This document shows, one piece after another, positions 1 through 10,996 of a stretch of 64,000 bases of DNA (the stretch's first letter is position 1; every line of letters begins with the position of its first letter). This stretch comes from Neodiprion pinetum (Eukaryota > Arthropoda > Insecta > Hymenoptera > Diprionidae), in NCBI RefSeq assembly GCF_021155775.2, contig NC_060232.1, positions 20,653,922 through 20,717,921 of the forward strand. The letters are read 5' to 3'. The translations under genes were made by a program, and so were the position numbers. A model generated the notes under the pieces. That model searched no databases, was not told where the DNA came from, and saw nothing but the letters and a program-made list of their open reading frames with translations.

Positions 1-136
1 CAAGACTTGACGGTGTAGAACTTCAGTCAAGGAGAACCCTTATCGGGTATTCAGCAAACTAGCAAGACTTTCAGACTGTTTTGGATATAAAAAACACATC
101 ATGCATTATACATCCGAGGACGATCTGTGAATACTA

Positions 137-268
137 GGGGCACGTTCCGAAATTAGATGGCAGCACTAGAAACTCTCTAGGACAGAGACAGAGCTACTCA
201 ATAACTCAGCAGCGCAAATAGATGAAAGATTGTTGACAACACTAGGAGCTAATATCGGAACGCACCCC
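137..268. repeat. Short inverted-repeat element, MITE-like
   Basis: The ends are imperfect inverted repeats: a GGGG-CACGTTCCGA end at 137 and a TCGGAAC-GCACCCC end at 268, continuing inward as GAAATTAG / CTAATATC. A further half-site (GGTGCGTTGCGAAATTAG) follows at about 296-313. The unit has no coding capacity. I found no clear target duplication, so the exact ends are uncertain. The terminal motif resembles that of the element cut by the BEL insertion at 3797, so the two may be distant relatives. Confidence 0.4.
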
Positions 269-1790
269 GGGTATTGTGCAGGATAGTATGCGGTGCGTTG
301 CGAAATTAGCTTCTAGTACCATGAGCAATTTTTTATCTCTTTTGCACAGCCAAGTTCGTGACTAGTTCTGCCTTTGTCATAGGGAGTTTTTAGCACTGCC
401 AACTAGTTTCAGGACGCAGCCATAAGATTTATCGGTATTGTATACAGTAATGTTCATTAATGCCTTCCCTATCCGGCTACCTTGTTTTCGGTCCAAAACG
501 AAATGCGAGTTCGATTTTATACAAATTATGTGACAATGACTGGCGAGGTAGCCGTAGGAAGTAGAAGCAATCGTACGTTTCCTCTCAGCCAATCAAATGC
601 AGGGTGAGAGAGACGGTGTATATCGGTGATATTACTTCGCTCACTTACCACTTCGGCTGCAATTTTCGCGAGGTTGACGGCATGGGTGGCTTACCTCCAG
701 TAGTGTATGCTCTAAGGCTGAAGTACAAGTTGGAACCGTGGTGTGAGCTCTGGTGTGAGTATACATGCCTAGAACTCCTACGACACACCCCTTTCTTCGA
801 GATCAAAGCCTTCAAGTAATTTTGTACCAACCGTTCAAAGAAGTTCCTATATTGTAAGGGAATTATTTTTCTTGCGAACGCTACCCTACTTGGTACCGCT
901 ATATCGGAGTATTACTCATCTACCAATACATAACAGTAATGCCATCGTGCACATTGCGTAACACCTAAATTCCGTAATTAATTATTTTGTACCTCGCATT
1001 GATATTAGAATTATTCAATGTTTCAAAAATTAAGTGTATTCTCCAGAACACGAATCCCGTAACATTATCGCTACAACTCCGAAGATACTCAAAAGACCCG
1101 CTCATCTTTTTCCCGCACAGATTCAACGTTATAACAATTAATCACCACAGATCTAGGGTATTTTGACGCCGTTCGTACCGGATTTACTCAAGTCCAGCGC
1201 CGGAAAAACTTTTTTAGAGAGAGAAGCTGCACTCCTAGGCACACCATGTATACTCACACCACGGTTGGAACGCTTACTGCATTAAGACCAAGTAATATAG
1301 CATTTTTTCGTGACAAAATTCTTAGGAGCAAACCGACTGTGCCGTCATGAAGAGGGGGTTTCATACTACATTCCGACTATATTTCCAACTCCCAAATGTC
1401 ATAAGGTTTTTTTTATAAATAATTTTCATGAAAAACTAGAATTTTCAGTTTTTCGCTTATAAAATCGAAACTACTTGACCAATCGTCAAACTGTAAACGG
1501 ATGATTTATAGAGTATCAAATTGCGCACAAAATGAGATAAAGAAAGTTCCTATCCGATAATTACGGCCGGAAGAAATCAGCAAATTGAAAATTTACATAC
1601 CCTATTTTTTCGCACGTCTTTTTGCTCCCACGATCGTCCTATTTCTTGAATCAAAAAAAAAATAAGAAATAATATATCTCCTATTTCAAAATGTATATCT
1701 TGATTTTTCGATTAACTAAATTCGAATAGGAGAAAAATATCATCAATTCAGTTGATATATTGAATATAATCTAATGTATACTGCCCGACA
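269..1790. other. AT-rich non-coding stretch with one loose inverted repeat
   Basis: No gene is recognised; short open frames here show no family signature. An imperfect inverted repeat (GTGTGAGTATACATG at about 753-768 against CATGTATACTCACAC at about 1245-1260, with CCTAG and GTTGGAAC blocks flanking) suggests a degraded non-autonomous DNA element spanning about 727-1272. The remainder is plain AT-rich sequence. Confidence 0.4.
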
Positions 1791-2837
1791 GGAACGTACC
1801 TTAAAAAATGTACTTGAAGGTAGACATGATGTATTAAAATGGACTAGACCGATCCTGCTCAAATTTTTACAGCATATTTATTATGTGTACACTTGGGGAC
1901 AATGAATCAGAGACGGCTAACTTTTTACACTGGATAGTTATTTTGGCAATACAGAGAAACCTACATCACCATAGTCGGCTGAGTGCGAAACAAACTCAAT
2001 CTCAATAAACATAACATAACCCACGACGGTGGAATCTAACATTAGCATACCGCAGGGATCATGACTTGTAGGATTGATACGTCAATTACAGTCCCCTGAC
2101 ACTGGCCTGCTTTTCCTATACGATAAATGCAAACGCGTTTTGTCTCGAAATCTGAAGTTCTTGAAATCGCCACCAGCAGCGCTGGCTGTTCTGTGTGATA
2201 AAGCGAGGAGCGAGGAAGGTCAACGTAACCTTGGCCTCCCCTTAAACACTCCGACTGCTCCGATTATTGTGTTCATCGTGCTGTTATTGTTGCAACGTGT
2301 GAAATTTATTGTTCAAATTGAGTGAAAATTGTAAAATATATAAAACTGTTTTATGCAATCACGATGACTTGGCATTCCCGTGCAAAGACCATGCGCATGA
2401 AATAATATATCAACTAACCCAATTTTACGTATCTAAGAGGATGCAGCAGTACTGCACACACATGGATGCAGAGTAACAAAAGACAAGCAATTACACAAAA
2501 AGAAAGCTAAATTCTGCACAACATTAACGTACACATGTAACATATATGTACATTTTGTATTATATTCATTATCATATCCATTATATTCATTATTATGCGA
2601 AAATTATATTCATTATGCATTATATTTATGCGAAAATAAATGAATATTTTCACTCTTACATACGGATGTTTTTTTTTCGTCTATGTGAGTACCTTATTAC
2701 ATACCTAACACCTATTTTCTAAGTCAACTTAAAATATTCTCATTTGTCGAAGGACTATTACTGAATATTTAAAATTGATAATGCTAACCTGAATAATTAA
2801 AATTATAATTCGAATTCATTATGCGCGCGAATAATGG

Positions 2838-2970
2838 TTTTCACAAAGTTATCTACAATATTTTCATTATTCTCTTATTTCATATTGATTTTACAAAAAG
2901 TTATCTACAATATTTTTATTATTATTTTATTTCATATTTATTAAACAAAAAATTATCTACAATAGCCTTA
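2838..2970. repeat. Tandem repeat, three copies
   Basis: The core AAAGTTATCTACAATATTTT (third copy AAAATTATCTACAATAG) occurs three times at about 55-60 bp spacing, with runs of TTATTT between copies. It lies in the interior of the long inverted-repeat element. Confidence 0.55.
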
Positions 2971-3270
2971 TATTCATGTAAAATATTCAAGACGACGGTG
3001 CAACATATATATATGAGAAGTTCTTACAGAACAGCTAGCGCCACTATGCGGCAAGCACATTTTGCGTGCCACTTTTACCTACCAGTGTTAGGGGGCTGGT
3101 CAATTCTAAGGTTAGATTCGACGGCCATGGGTTTTGTTATGTTTATTGAGATTGAGTTAGTTTCGCGTTCGGCTGACTATGGCGCTGTAGGTTTCTCTGT
3201 GTTTCCAACATAACTGTCCAGTGTAAAAAATTAGCCGTCTCAGATTCATTGTCCCTAAGTGCACATACCT

Positions 3271-3435
3271 ATACCGATTGCATGAACTAGGATAATCATG
3301 ATTGCTTTGGTAGTTTTTGATTTACGAGCTATTTTTCAAGAAAAATTTGAAATTTGTATTTTTTCTCATTAGTCTTGTAAAATAAGAACTACTAGAGCAA
3401 TCATGATTATCCGTTTACGCGATAAGTATCGGTAT
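3271..3435. mobile_element. 165-bp MITE nested in an inverted-repeat arm
   Basis: The terminal inverted repeats are ATACCGAT...GGATAATCATGATTGCT on the left and AGCAATCATGATTATCC...ATCGGTAT on the right. Comparison with the uninterrupted left arm of the host element (near 1870-1885) shows that the host sequence joins cleanly at GTGCACATA/ATAAATATG when this unit is removed, which dates the insertion after the host element. TA-rich flanks suggest a TA target, as for Tc1/mariner-type elements. Confidence 0.6.
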
Positions 3436-3505
3436 AATAAATATGTACAAATTTGAGCAGGATCCGTTTAGTGCTTCTTAAGATATCATCTCTACACTTT
3501 TGAAA

Positions 3506-3793
3506 AATGCTGTTGCGGGAAAAACGCGTTTCAAAGTTGAAGTATACAATACGCAATGGAAATGGTGACTCATCAGCAACCTGCTATACCTGAACCATAC
3601 AATAATTCTTCCCCTCCTTCAATTTATATATTTTAAAAAAATTCATTTTTTCTACCCAACACATTATATGACCCCCTTAAACCTCATAACATTTTTGCTT
3701 AGACTGCCCCATGTATGCACGGTAGGTAGTAGAAAGAAATAGCACCTCAGAGCTATCTCTGTCGGCTGAAGCCCCACCACCGTAGTGAGCGAT
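3506..3793. other. Non-coding, nothing recognised
   Basis: Non-coding DNA between two elements, with no motif I can assign. Confidence 0.4.
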
Positions 3794-3807
3794 CCAGGGT
3801 ATGTTCC

Positions 3808-4223
3808 TGTTTCGGCAAGGTATCGAATAGTTAAATGTGTGTCTCGCGACACTCAAAATCGTCCTCGTACATTTACGCACACTCGCGTGCAATGTTTACT
3901 TGCCGTCTCTGCGTCAAATCTCGCCGCTTGCCCGTGTCGCGACTCAAAACCCATCAGCTGTATCTCATGTATTGTCTACTATCTCGAAATCATGTATGTG
4001 TATAATCTATGTGTTCTCTCGCTCTGTAAAATCTTCACTCTCTGTAACGTTCTCTTGCGATACGCTCGGTATCGCCGCATCAAAACCAATAAAAATCCTC
4101 GGTTACTGTTAATCATCATCTCTCTACATCTCTACATCATTTCGTTTCATTCACACTAGTTCTCATCACTAATTCGCGGATCCCACGTCGATGATCCATA
4201 TCTTTTTGCCATCTCTCTAAACA
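3808..4223 (+). repeat. BEL 5' LTR
   Basis: Starts TGTTTCGG and ends CTAAACA (TG...CA). It appears identical to the copy at 9970-10385. It should contain promoter and start site; the AATAAA-like AATAAAAATCC near 4088 is a candidate polyadenylation signal. Confidence 0.95.
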
Positions 4224-4228
4224 TTTTT

Positions 4229-4246
4229 TGGTCCTTCGAGCCGGAT
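4229..4246 (+). other. BEL primer-binding site
   Basis: Five bases after the 5' LTR lies TGGTCCTTCGAGCCGGAT. It is complementary to the 3' end of an insect tRNA whose acceptor stem reads CCTTCGA..., which fits tRNA-Tyr from general knowledge of fly tRNAs. The assignment to Tyr is an inference. Confidence 0.7.
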
Positions 4247-4605
4247 CAGTCGCGAATCGAATCGGATCATTCGCAAATCGAGTCGAATCTTTCGAATCGT
4301 TGCGACTTACGGGAAAACGAATTAGCTAGTGAGTGAAACGGAACTATCGCGTGTGCATCAAGTTGCGAAAGTTCACGTTATCAAAGTGAACAATCTCGTT
4401 ATCGGTGAAAACCATCAACAAAAATCAGTCGCGTCCGTTAAATTCAAACGTGCGGTGTCCTCTGTAGTGACCGTGACTAAGATCTGAGCGTCAACAACAC
4501 CGATCTCTCGAAGTGTGAATCGCGTCGCGCTACTATCAGTGTGTTTGTCTCTCGTTCGTGAAAACTCAGTTCGTCGCGTGAGTTTAAATCCTCTCGTACA
4601 TCAAC

Positions 4606-7600
4606 ATGTCGATCGAAGAACATATCGAACGTCAAAACGACTACATTTGGCGCATCTCTCGTGCCGTCGACAACCTGCGCAAGCTCGGCGAGGCAAAAAT
4701 CACTTACGGGCAGGTGAAGTCGCGGCTTAATGCTTTAAATTCAAGTTGGAATAAGTTCCAAGAGAATCACGAAAAGATCAGCGAGATCAAGTTCGCAGCA
4801 AAAGGTGATCAACTCGACGCGATAAAAAAGCTTTCGTACTTCGCGAAAGATTATTACGGGCTGTGTGAAGAGCACTTCTTGAGTGGCGAAGGAGTGATGC
4901 TTGATCTTCTCGAATCGCTAAAGCCTGCGCCTGCAGCAACCGTGCAAGCCGCTGCAGCTCCTCAAGACGCACCAGCAGGAGGATCATCAAAACGGTTACC
5001 GCGTATCGAACTGCCCACTTTCGCGGGCAGCTACTCAGAATGGAAGCCGTTTCACGACCTCTTCTCGTCGATGGTTCGCGAAAATTCGCAACTTTCGGAA
5101 GTGGAAAAGCTGCACTACCTCAAAACCAGTGTGACCGATGAACCGTTACAACTTATCAAAAACATTTCTCTCACCGCAGAAAACTTCCCTCGAGCCTGGG
5201 AAACTCTCGTCTCACGGTACGAAAACAAGAGACTTTTGACGGATTCTCATCTCGCGACACTTTTCGCGATTCCTCGTGTCACGAAAAAGTCGTCATCAGA
5301 ACTGAAGAGCTTGCACAGCAACACTTGCGAAGCTCTTGGCGCGCTCGAACTTCTCGATAGTCCCGAGAAATTAGGGGATCACATCATCGTGCACATGACG
5401 ATTCGCAAGCTCGACCCAGCATCTCTCGAAGAATGGGAGAAAAGTGTTAGCGAGAAACTCGAGCCCCCCACGTTTGCGGAGCTCAAGGCGTTTCTCATCG
5501 GTCGCATCCACACCCTCGAAGCCGTGGAGCAAGCTCATGCTCATAATCAAATCGCGACGTCGAAACCACACTCATCGCAAGGAAGGTCAAATCTTCAGAC
5601 GACAAGGTCACATACAGCGCAATCAAAGGAACAGTCGTGTGCTTGTTGCAAAGGCAACCACTACATCGCGTTCTGTTCGACCTTTCGCGACAAATCTCTG
5701 GATCAAAGAAGGGAAGTGGTTTCTGCAAAAAAGCTTTGCTTCAATTGTCTCGGTCCACATCAGCAGAAGGACTGTCGATCCAACAAAACGTGTCGCGTGT
5801 GCAACGGTCGACATCATTCCTTGCTGCATCGAAACTCTTCCTCAATCTCGACAATTGCTAACAGCGGCACATCTCAAGTTCAGGCTGCAGTAGCGCAACC
5901 TGCAGTGCAGAACGCACCGATCTCGAATAGCGCCTCTCAGGTGAGCAACCACTCAGCTCAGCCTACAATGATCAAGCGCTCTCCAGTTCTTCTCGCCACA
6001 GTGCAATTGATCGCCTCGAATCCGGAGACTGGAGAAAGAATCATCGCTCGCGCTCTACTCGATCAAGGATCCGAAAGTTCATTCGTCACGGAGTCGCTAG
6101 CGCAACAATTGCGACTACGTCGGCATCAAGCAACGATACCGATCATTGGCGTCGGAGCTCATCAATCGGCAGTGACTCGCGGCATCGCGACATTGCAACT
6201 CCAATCTCGTGCTCACACCTCGTTCTCGTGTCAGGTGGAGGCACTCGTGCTTCCACGACTCACATCGTATCTACCCTCATTTCGACTTCTCGTCGAAGAC
6301 TGGCCTCATCTACGAGGACTCAACCTCGCGGATCCAAGCTTTGCACATCCCAGTCAAATCGACGTAATTCTCGGAGCTGACATCTACAGCAACATCATTG
6401 GTCAAGGAGTTCGAAGAGGAGCACCAGGAACACCAATCGCGCAAGAAACTCAGTTCGGTTGGGTCCTCTCCGGCTGCGTTTCAGCGGAAGCAGCAAGCCC
6501 CTCGTATGGCGCAGTCCAAGGCTTCCAATGCTCCCTCGATCACGAACTGCTCGATCTCGTGCAGCAGTTTTGGAAGCAGGAAGAAGTGTCGAAACCTTTG
6601 GCACTAACTTCCGAAGAAGAGCGTTGTGAGCAACACTTCCGCGAAACGGTTTCTCGAACTACGTCCGGTCGTTACGTAGTTCGGCTGCCGCTCAAGGACA
6701 ATTCGGTAGAGCTCGGCAACTCGCGGAATCCCGCGCATCAAATGCTCCTTCGTTTGGAGAAACGGTTCGGTAGCGACGCGAAACTCAAGGAAGCTTACTC
6801 GAGCTTCCTTCGTGAATATCGTGAACTCGGGCACATGCGTCGCGCTATCAATACACCTGAAGACAATTCCCGCGTGTTTTATCTTCCCCATCACGGTGTA
6901 GTTCGCGACAGCAGTTCAACAACAAAGTTGCGTGTCGTGTTCAACGGGTCTCAAAGAACCAACCTCGGACTCTCTCTCAATGACAATCTTCTCGTCGGTC
7001 CAAAAGTGCAAACCGACCTCGCGGACGTTCTCTTACGCTGGCGACAATATCCAGTCGCGTTCTCATCAGACATCGTCAAGATGTACCGACAAATTTTGGT
7101 CCACAATGATGACCAAGATTTTCAGCGAATCCTCTGGAGGGAAGAACCAGAGCTACCGATTGAAGAATATCAACTGACTACGGTAACGTATGGTCTTGCA
7201 AGCGCTCCGTATCTCGCGATCCGTGTTCTTAATCAACTCGTTCAGGACGAAGGTAAGCAGTATCCCTTTGCGAGCCACGTCATTCTCGAGAACACGTACG
7301 TCGACGACATCCTCTCAGGAGCAGAGAACGTTGATCAAGGTCGCGAGAAAATCAACGAACTCAATCAATTGCTCAAGGCGGGCGGCTTTGAACTTCAAAA
7401 GTGGACTTCAAGCCACTCAGAAACTCTCGTTGACATTTCTCGAAACCATCAAGAGATCGCGATGCATCTGAATCTCGATCAAAGTCCATTCTTTCGGGCT
7501 CTCGGTCTTGCGTGGAGACCAGACATCGACGCGTTCGCGTTCTCTTTGCAAATTCATCAAACTCGGGACAATTTCACGAAACGAAAAGTTCTCTCACAAA

Positions 7601-9882
7601 CCGCGCAGCTCTTTGATCCTCTCGGATGGCTCTCGCCGATCACGATCAGAGCCAAAATCTTTATGCAGGAATTGTGGGCACTCGGTTTCGACTGGGATGA
7701 GCCGCTCTCAGCTTCATTGTCCTCGCGATGGATCGAGTTTCTACAAGATCTTCAAGGCATCTCAGCTATCACCATCCCACGATGGATCGGGTTAAGTTCA
7801 GCATCTCTCGGGATAGAGATCCACGGTTTCGCGGACGCCTCTCAAAGTGCATTAGGCGCAGTGATCTACGCGCGAACGTATATCAACACTCACGAAGTGC
7901 GCGTTTCACTAGTGTGCGCGAAAACTAAAGTAGCGCCGCTAAAGAAGGTGACAATTCCTCGTCTCGAACTCTGTGCTGCGAATCTTCTCGTCCGGTTGAT
8001 GTGTCATGTGGAAAAGACTCTTAATTTCGAAAACACCCCGGTTTATCTGTGGACGGATTCCACAGTCGCGCTCGCGTGGATCAAAAGCCACCCATCGCGG
8101 TGGAAGGAATTCGTTCGTAATCGCGTAACGGAAATCCAAGAGTTCGCGCGCGCTCGTTGGTATCACATCTCGGGTCTTGAAAACCCCGCTGATCTTGCGT
8201 CTCGTGGTGCATCTCCGGAGCAACTCCAAAAATCAGAACTTTGGACCTTTGGACCATCCTGGCTCTCGAAGCCTTCTGTCAATTGGCCATCCTCATCTCC
8301 GCGACCGGAAGAAAACGTTCATCTCGAGGAAAGAAAAGGGCTGTCGACGCACATCGCAACAGCTAAGCCGCTACAAATCTGGGATCTCGTCGATCGCTAC
8401 TCAAAACTATCGACTCTCCTCAAAGTCACATCATTGTGTAAACGCGCAGCAAATCGGTTCCTCGCAAAGACGACATCGAATCGCGTAAACACGTCTATCA
8501 CTGTCGGACCGATCTCTACTCTCGAATTGAGCGACGCCCAACTGTTTTGGACCAAGGTGACCCAGCAGGCGTATTTTGCAGAAGAAATTCGCCAAATCGA
8601 GACCAGCTCAAGTCTCACTCGAAGTCATCCACTATCGCGACTCACGCCGTTCATCGATTCGAACGGATTCCTCAGAGTCGGTGGTCGACTGAATCACTCA
8701 TTGCTTTCGTATGACGAAAAGCACCCGTTCATCTTGCCTCGCGAATCATCGTTCTCCACATTGATCATCGATCATCATCATCGGTTGACGCTCCACGGAG
8801 GTCCGCAACTCACTCTCGCTACAATCCGACAGCGGTACTGGATCCTGGGAGGAAGAGTACCGATCCGCATGTTCATACATCGTTGCGTTCCTTGTGCGCG
8901 TCATCGCGCCACCCTCAGCAGCCAACAGATGGGCCAACTCCCTCAGTCTCGAGTCACGCAATCAAGGCCGTTTCTTCACTCTGGCGTTGACTACGCTGGT
9001 CCATTCTCGATTCGAGCCTCTCGCGGAAGAGGAGCGAAATCATGCAAGGGATATATCGTTATCTTCATCTGCTTCACGACCTCGGCTGTGCATCTCGAGC
9101 TAGTTTCGGACTACACGACGGAGGCATTCATCGCGGCGTACAAGCGCTTCACATCTCGACGAGGAATTTGTGCCTCAATCGCAAGCGATTGTGGAACGAA
9201 TCTCGTCGGCGCAGACTCAGAACTTCGCCGTCTTCTCGCTGCATCGTCAAAGGAGTTCTCAGAAATCGCAAACATCCTCGCATCACACGGAACCCAGTGG
9301 CGATTCAATCCCCCTTCCGCGCCTCATTTCGGTGGAAAATGGGAAGCCGGAGTGAAATCAGTCAAATTTCACCTCAAACGAGTCATCGGAGAAGCTACTC
9401 AAACGTTCGAGCAATTCGCGACGTTCCTCACGCAAGTAGAAGCCACGCTTAATTCTCGACCTCTTTGCGCTATCTCGGACGATCCACGGGATCCAAGTGC
9501 CTTGACTCCAGGACACTTTCTCGTCGGCTCAGCATTGAACACAATTCCTGAGCCGACACTCATCGAGGTGCCAGCTCAACGGCTATCGCATTGGCAACAC
9601 TCGCGTCAAATGCTGGAGCATTTTTGGAAACGGTGGAGTACGGAGTATCTTCAGTCCTTCCAAAACCTCTCGAAATGGCAGACTCATCACGGGAACATCA
9701 AAATCGGATCCATCGTTCTCGTAAAAAACGAAAATCTACCTCCATCTGTGTGGCCCCTCGCGAGAGTGATCGAAGTGCATCCGGGAACCGACGGTCTCGT
9801 TCGCGTTGTGACCGTTAAAACGAAATCCTCTGTGTTAAAACGTCCTATCGTGAAATTGTGTGTGCTTCCAGTGTCCTCTTAA
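4606..9882 (+). CDS. BEL/Pao Gag-Pol polyprotein (1758 aa, intact)
   Basis: A single open frame encodes all retrotransposon functions. Residues about 120-300 are a DUF1759-type Gag (LPTFAGSYSEWKPF). About 345-400 hold Cys/His zinc knuckles (CACCKGNHYIAFC, CFNCLGPHQQKDC, CRVCNGRHHSLLH). About 484 is the aspartic protease motif LLDQGS, in the BEL form. Reverse transcriptase has TYVDD near 898. RNase H begins near GFADAS at 1074. The integrase has an HHCC zinc finger at about 1388-1434 and a DDE core with Asp near 1460 and 1527 and Glu near 1576. A DUF5641-type C-terminal domain follows. The start ATG follows a leader of about 380 bp after the LTR. There are no stops or frameshifts, and family-typical length suggests it is functional. 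Confidence 0.97.
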   Translation: MSIEEHIERQNDYIWRISRAVDNLRKLGEAKITYGQVKSRLNALNSSWNKFQENHEKISEIKFAAKGDQLDAIKKLSYFAKDYYGLCEEHFLSGEGVMLDLLESLKPAPAATVQAAAAPQDAPAGGSSKRLPRIELPTFAGSYSEWKPFHDLFSSMVRENSQLSEVEKLHYLKTSVTDEPLQLIKNISLTAENFPRAWETLVSRYENKRLLTDSHLATLFAIPRVTKKSSSELKSLHSNTCEALGALELLDSPEKLGDHIIVHMTIRKLDPASLEEWEKSVSEKLEPPTFAELKAFLIGRIHTLEAVEQAHAHNQIATSKPHSSQGRSNLQTTRSHTAQSKEQSCACCKGNHYIAFCSTFRDKSLDQRREVVSAKKLCFNCLGPHQQKDCRSNKTCRVCNGRHHSLLHRNSSSISTIANSGTSQVQAAVAQPAVQNAPISNSASQVSNHSAQPTMIKRSPVLLATVQLIASNPETGERIIARALLDQGSESSFVTESLAQQLRLRRHQATIPIIGVGAHQSAVTRGIATLQLQSRAHTSFSCQVEALVLPRLTSYLPSFRLLVEDWPHLRGLNLADPSFAHPSQIDVILGADIYSNIIGQGVRRGAPGTPIAQETQFGWVLSGCVSAEAASPSYGAVQGFQCSLDHELLDLVQQFWKQEEVSKPLALTSEEERCEQHFRETVSRTTSGRYVVRLPLKDNSVELGNSRNPAHQMLLRLEKRFGSDAKLKEAYSSFLREYRELGHMRRAINTPEDNSRVFYLPHHGVVRDSSSTTKLRVVFNGSQRTNLGLSLNDNLLVGPKVQTDLADVLLRWRQYPVAFSSDIVKMYRQILVHNDDQDFQRILWREEPELPIEEYQLTTVTYGLASAPYLAIRVLNQLVQDEGKQYPFASHVILENTYVDDILSGAENVDQGREKINELNQLLKAGGFELQKWTSSHSETLVDISRNHQEIAMHLNLDQSPFFRALGLAWRPDIDAFAFSLQIHQTRDNFTKRKVLSQTAQLFDPLGWLSPITIRAKIFMQELWALGFDWDEPLSASLSSRWIEFLQDLQGISAITIPRWIGLSSASLGIEIHGFADASQSALGAVIYARTYINTHEVRVSLVCAKTKVAPLKKVTIPRLELCAANLLVRLMCHVEKTLNFENTPVYLWTDSTVALAWIKSHPSRWKEFVRNRVTEIQEFARARWYHISGLENPADLASRGASPEQLQKSELWTFGPSWLSKPSVNWPSSSPRPEENVHLEERKGLSTHIATAKPLQIWDLVDRYSKLSTLLKVTSLCKRAANRFLAKTTSNRVNTSITVGPISTLELSDAQLFWTKVTQQAYFAEEIRQIETSSSLTRSHPLSRLTPFIDSNGFLRVGGRLNHSLLSYDEKHPFILPRESSFSTLIIDHHHRLTLHGGPQLTLATIRQRYWILGGRVPIRMFIHRCVPCARHRATLSSQQMGQLPQSRVTQSRPFLHSGVDYAGPFSIRASRGRGAKSCKGYIVIFICFTTSAVHLELVSDYTTEAFIAAYKRFTSRRGICASIASDCGTNLVGADSELRRLLAASSKEFSEIANILASHGTQWRFNPPSAPHFGGKWEAGVKSVKFHLKRVIGEATQTFEQFATFLTQVEATLNSRPLCAISDDPRDPSALTPGHFLVGSALNTIPEPTLIEVPAQRLSHWQHSRQMLEHFWKRWSTEYLQSFQNLSKWQTHHGNIKIGSIVLVKNENLPPSVWPLARVIEVHPGTDGLVRVVTVKTKSSVLKRPIVKLCVLPVSS

Positions 9883-9969
9883 GACAATTATTGACTCTAA
9901 GAATAAATAACGCACGGCGGGCGGCATAATCTAATTTCGCGATCGTTACCGATAGCGAAGCGGGCGGTA

Positions 9970-10385
9970 TGTTTCGGCAAGGTATCGAATAGTTAAATGT
10001 GTGTCTCGCGACACTCAAAATCGTCCTCGTACATTTACGCACACTCGCGTGCAATGTTTACTTGCCGTCTCTGCGTCAAATCTCGCCGCTTGCCCGTGTC
10101 GCGACTCAAAACCCATCAGCTGTATCTCATGTATTGTCTACTATCTCGAAATCATGTATGTGTATAATCTATGTGTTCTCTCGCTCTGTAAAATCTTCAC
10201 TCTCTGTAACGTTCTCTTGCGATACGCTCGGTATCGCCGCATCAAAACCAATAAAAATCCTCGGTTACTGTTAATCATCATCTCTCTACATCTCTACATC
10301 ATTTCGTTTCATTCACACTAGTTCTCATCACTAATTCGCGGATCCCACGTCGATGATCCATATCTTTTTGCCATCTCTCTAAACA
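9970..10385 (+). repeat. BEL 3' LTR
   Basis: 416 bp, TGTTTCGG...CTAAACA, reading identical to the 5' LTR, followed directly by the target duplication GTTCC. Confidence 0.95.
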
Positions 10386-10996
10386 GTTCCGATATACACT
10401 GCGAGCACTGTTCAGTGCTCTTACTGGGGAGAAATTCGTTCCGTTATAGACTGACAATATACAGTCGCAGTATCCTAGGGAAATATATGACGTCATAAAT
10501 TGTCGCCATTTTTCTACTGTGAACACTGGTGATTTCGAGGTAAGGTGCTCTCGGTGCTTTGATCACGTGATCAACAGCGTTCAGAAATTTAACAGCTTCC
10601 ACTATTGATAATTATTATTATTGAATATTGTCATTCAAAAATACCGGCCGTTAAAACCAAAATGGAAAATTTGAAGAAATTGTGTTTATTGCAGTGTGAA
10701 ACAAATATTATGTATGAAATGAAAGTAACGCCAAAAAATGTCGATCACAGTATATTGTACTGCGTTCCGTTTTAAACAGTAACCAGTATAGCTAACTATA
10801 AAGGAACGGCTTCGCAGTATACTAAATTGACGTCACACCTTACAGTGCTCGCAGTGTATATCGGAACATACCCCCAGTTGTATTATAGTTCAGTGCGTAA
10901 GAGATTGGAAACCATTGTCACATAATTTAACAATGACTTCTAATTTCTGACGTTGGATACATCGCCAATCATGGCCAAATAATTCGTAGCAAATCG

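Larger units (their letters stand above)
1794..3505. mobile_element. Non-autonomous DNA element with long inverted repeats
   Basis: About 250 bp at 1794-2040 recurs in reverse complement at about 3105-3505. Shared blocks include the motif around ATAATAAATATG...GAGCAGGATC and the segment containing GACGGCTAA, TCTGTGT/TTGCC and ATAAACATAACA. The right arm is longer because a second small element (3271-3435) sits in it. The 1 kb between the arms has no recognisable gene and includes a low-complexity tandem repeat. Exact ends and target duplication were not resolved. It is best described as a foldback or TIR element that lost, or never had, a transposase. Confidence 0.5.
3808..10385 (+). mobile_element. 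Complete BEL/Pao LTR retrotransposon
   Basis: Two 416-bp LTRs, a primer-binding site, one intact polyprotein frame and a perfect 5-bp target duplication (GTTCC at 3803-3807 and 10386-10390) define a full-length element of 6578 bp. The LTRs read identical by eye, so the insertion is recent on an evolutionary scale. It sits inside the left terminal repeat of an older small TIR element. Nothing visible prevents it from being active; a purine-rich stretch before the 3' LTR (near 9955-9969) is a weak candidate polypurine tract. Confidence 0.97.
3797..10873. mobile_element. TIR element of about 0.5 kb, split by the BEL insertion
   Basis: The left end (3797-3807, GGGTATGTTCC) continues at 10391 as GATATACACTGCGAGCACTG. 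The right end (about 10842-10873) is its reverse complement, giving terminal repeats of about 31 bp. The trinucleotide CCA flanks both ends (3794-3796 and 10874-10876), consistent with a 3-bp target duplication as made by PIF/Harbinger-type elements. With the BEL element and its duplicated GTTCC removed, the unit is about 494 bp and non-coding. Confidence 0.72.

Noticed and set aside
2821..3213. 130-codon plus-strand frame
   Set aside because: Spans a tandem repeat and the right arm of an inverted-repeat element; no protein-like composition.
3837..4112. 91-codon frame repeated at 9999-10274
   Set aside because: Identical because both lie in the BEL LTRs; no sign of a real protein.
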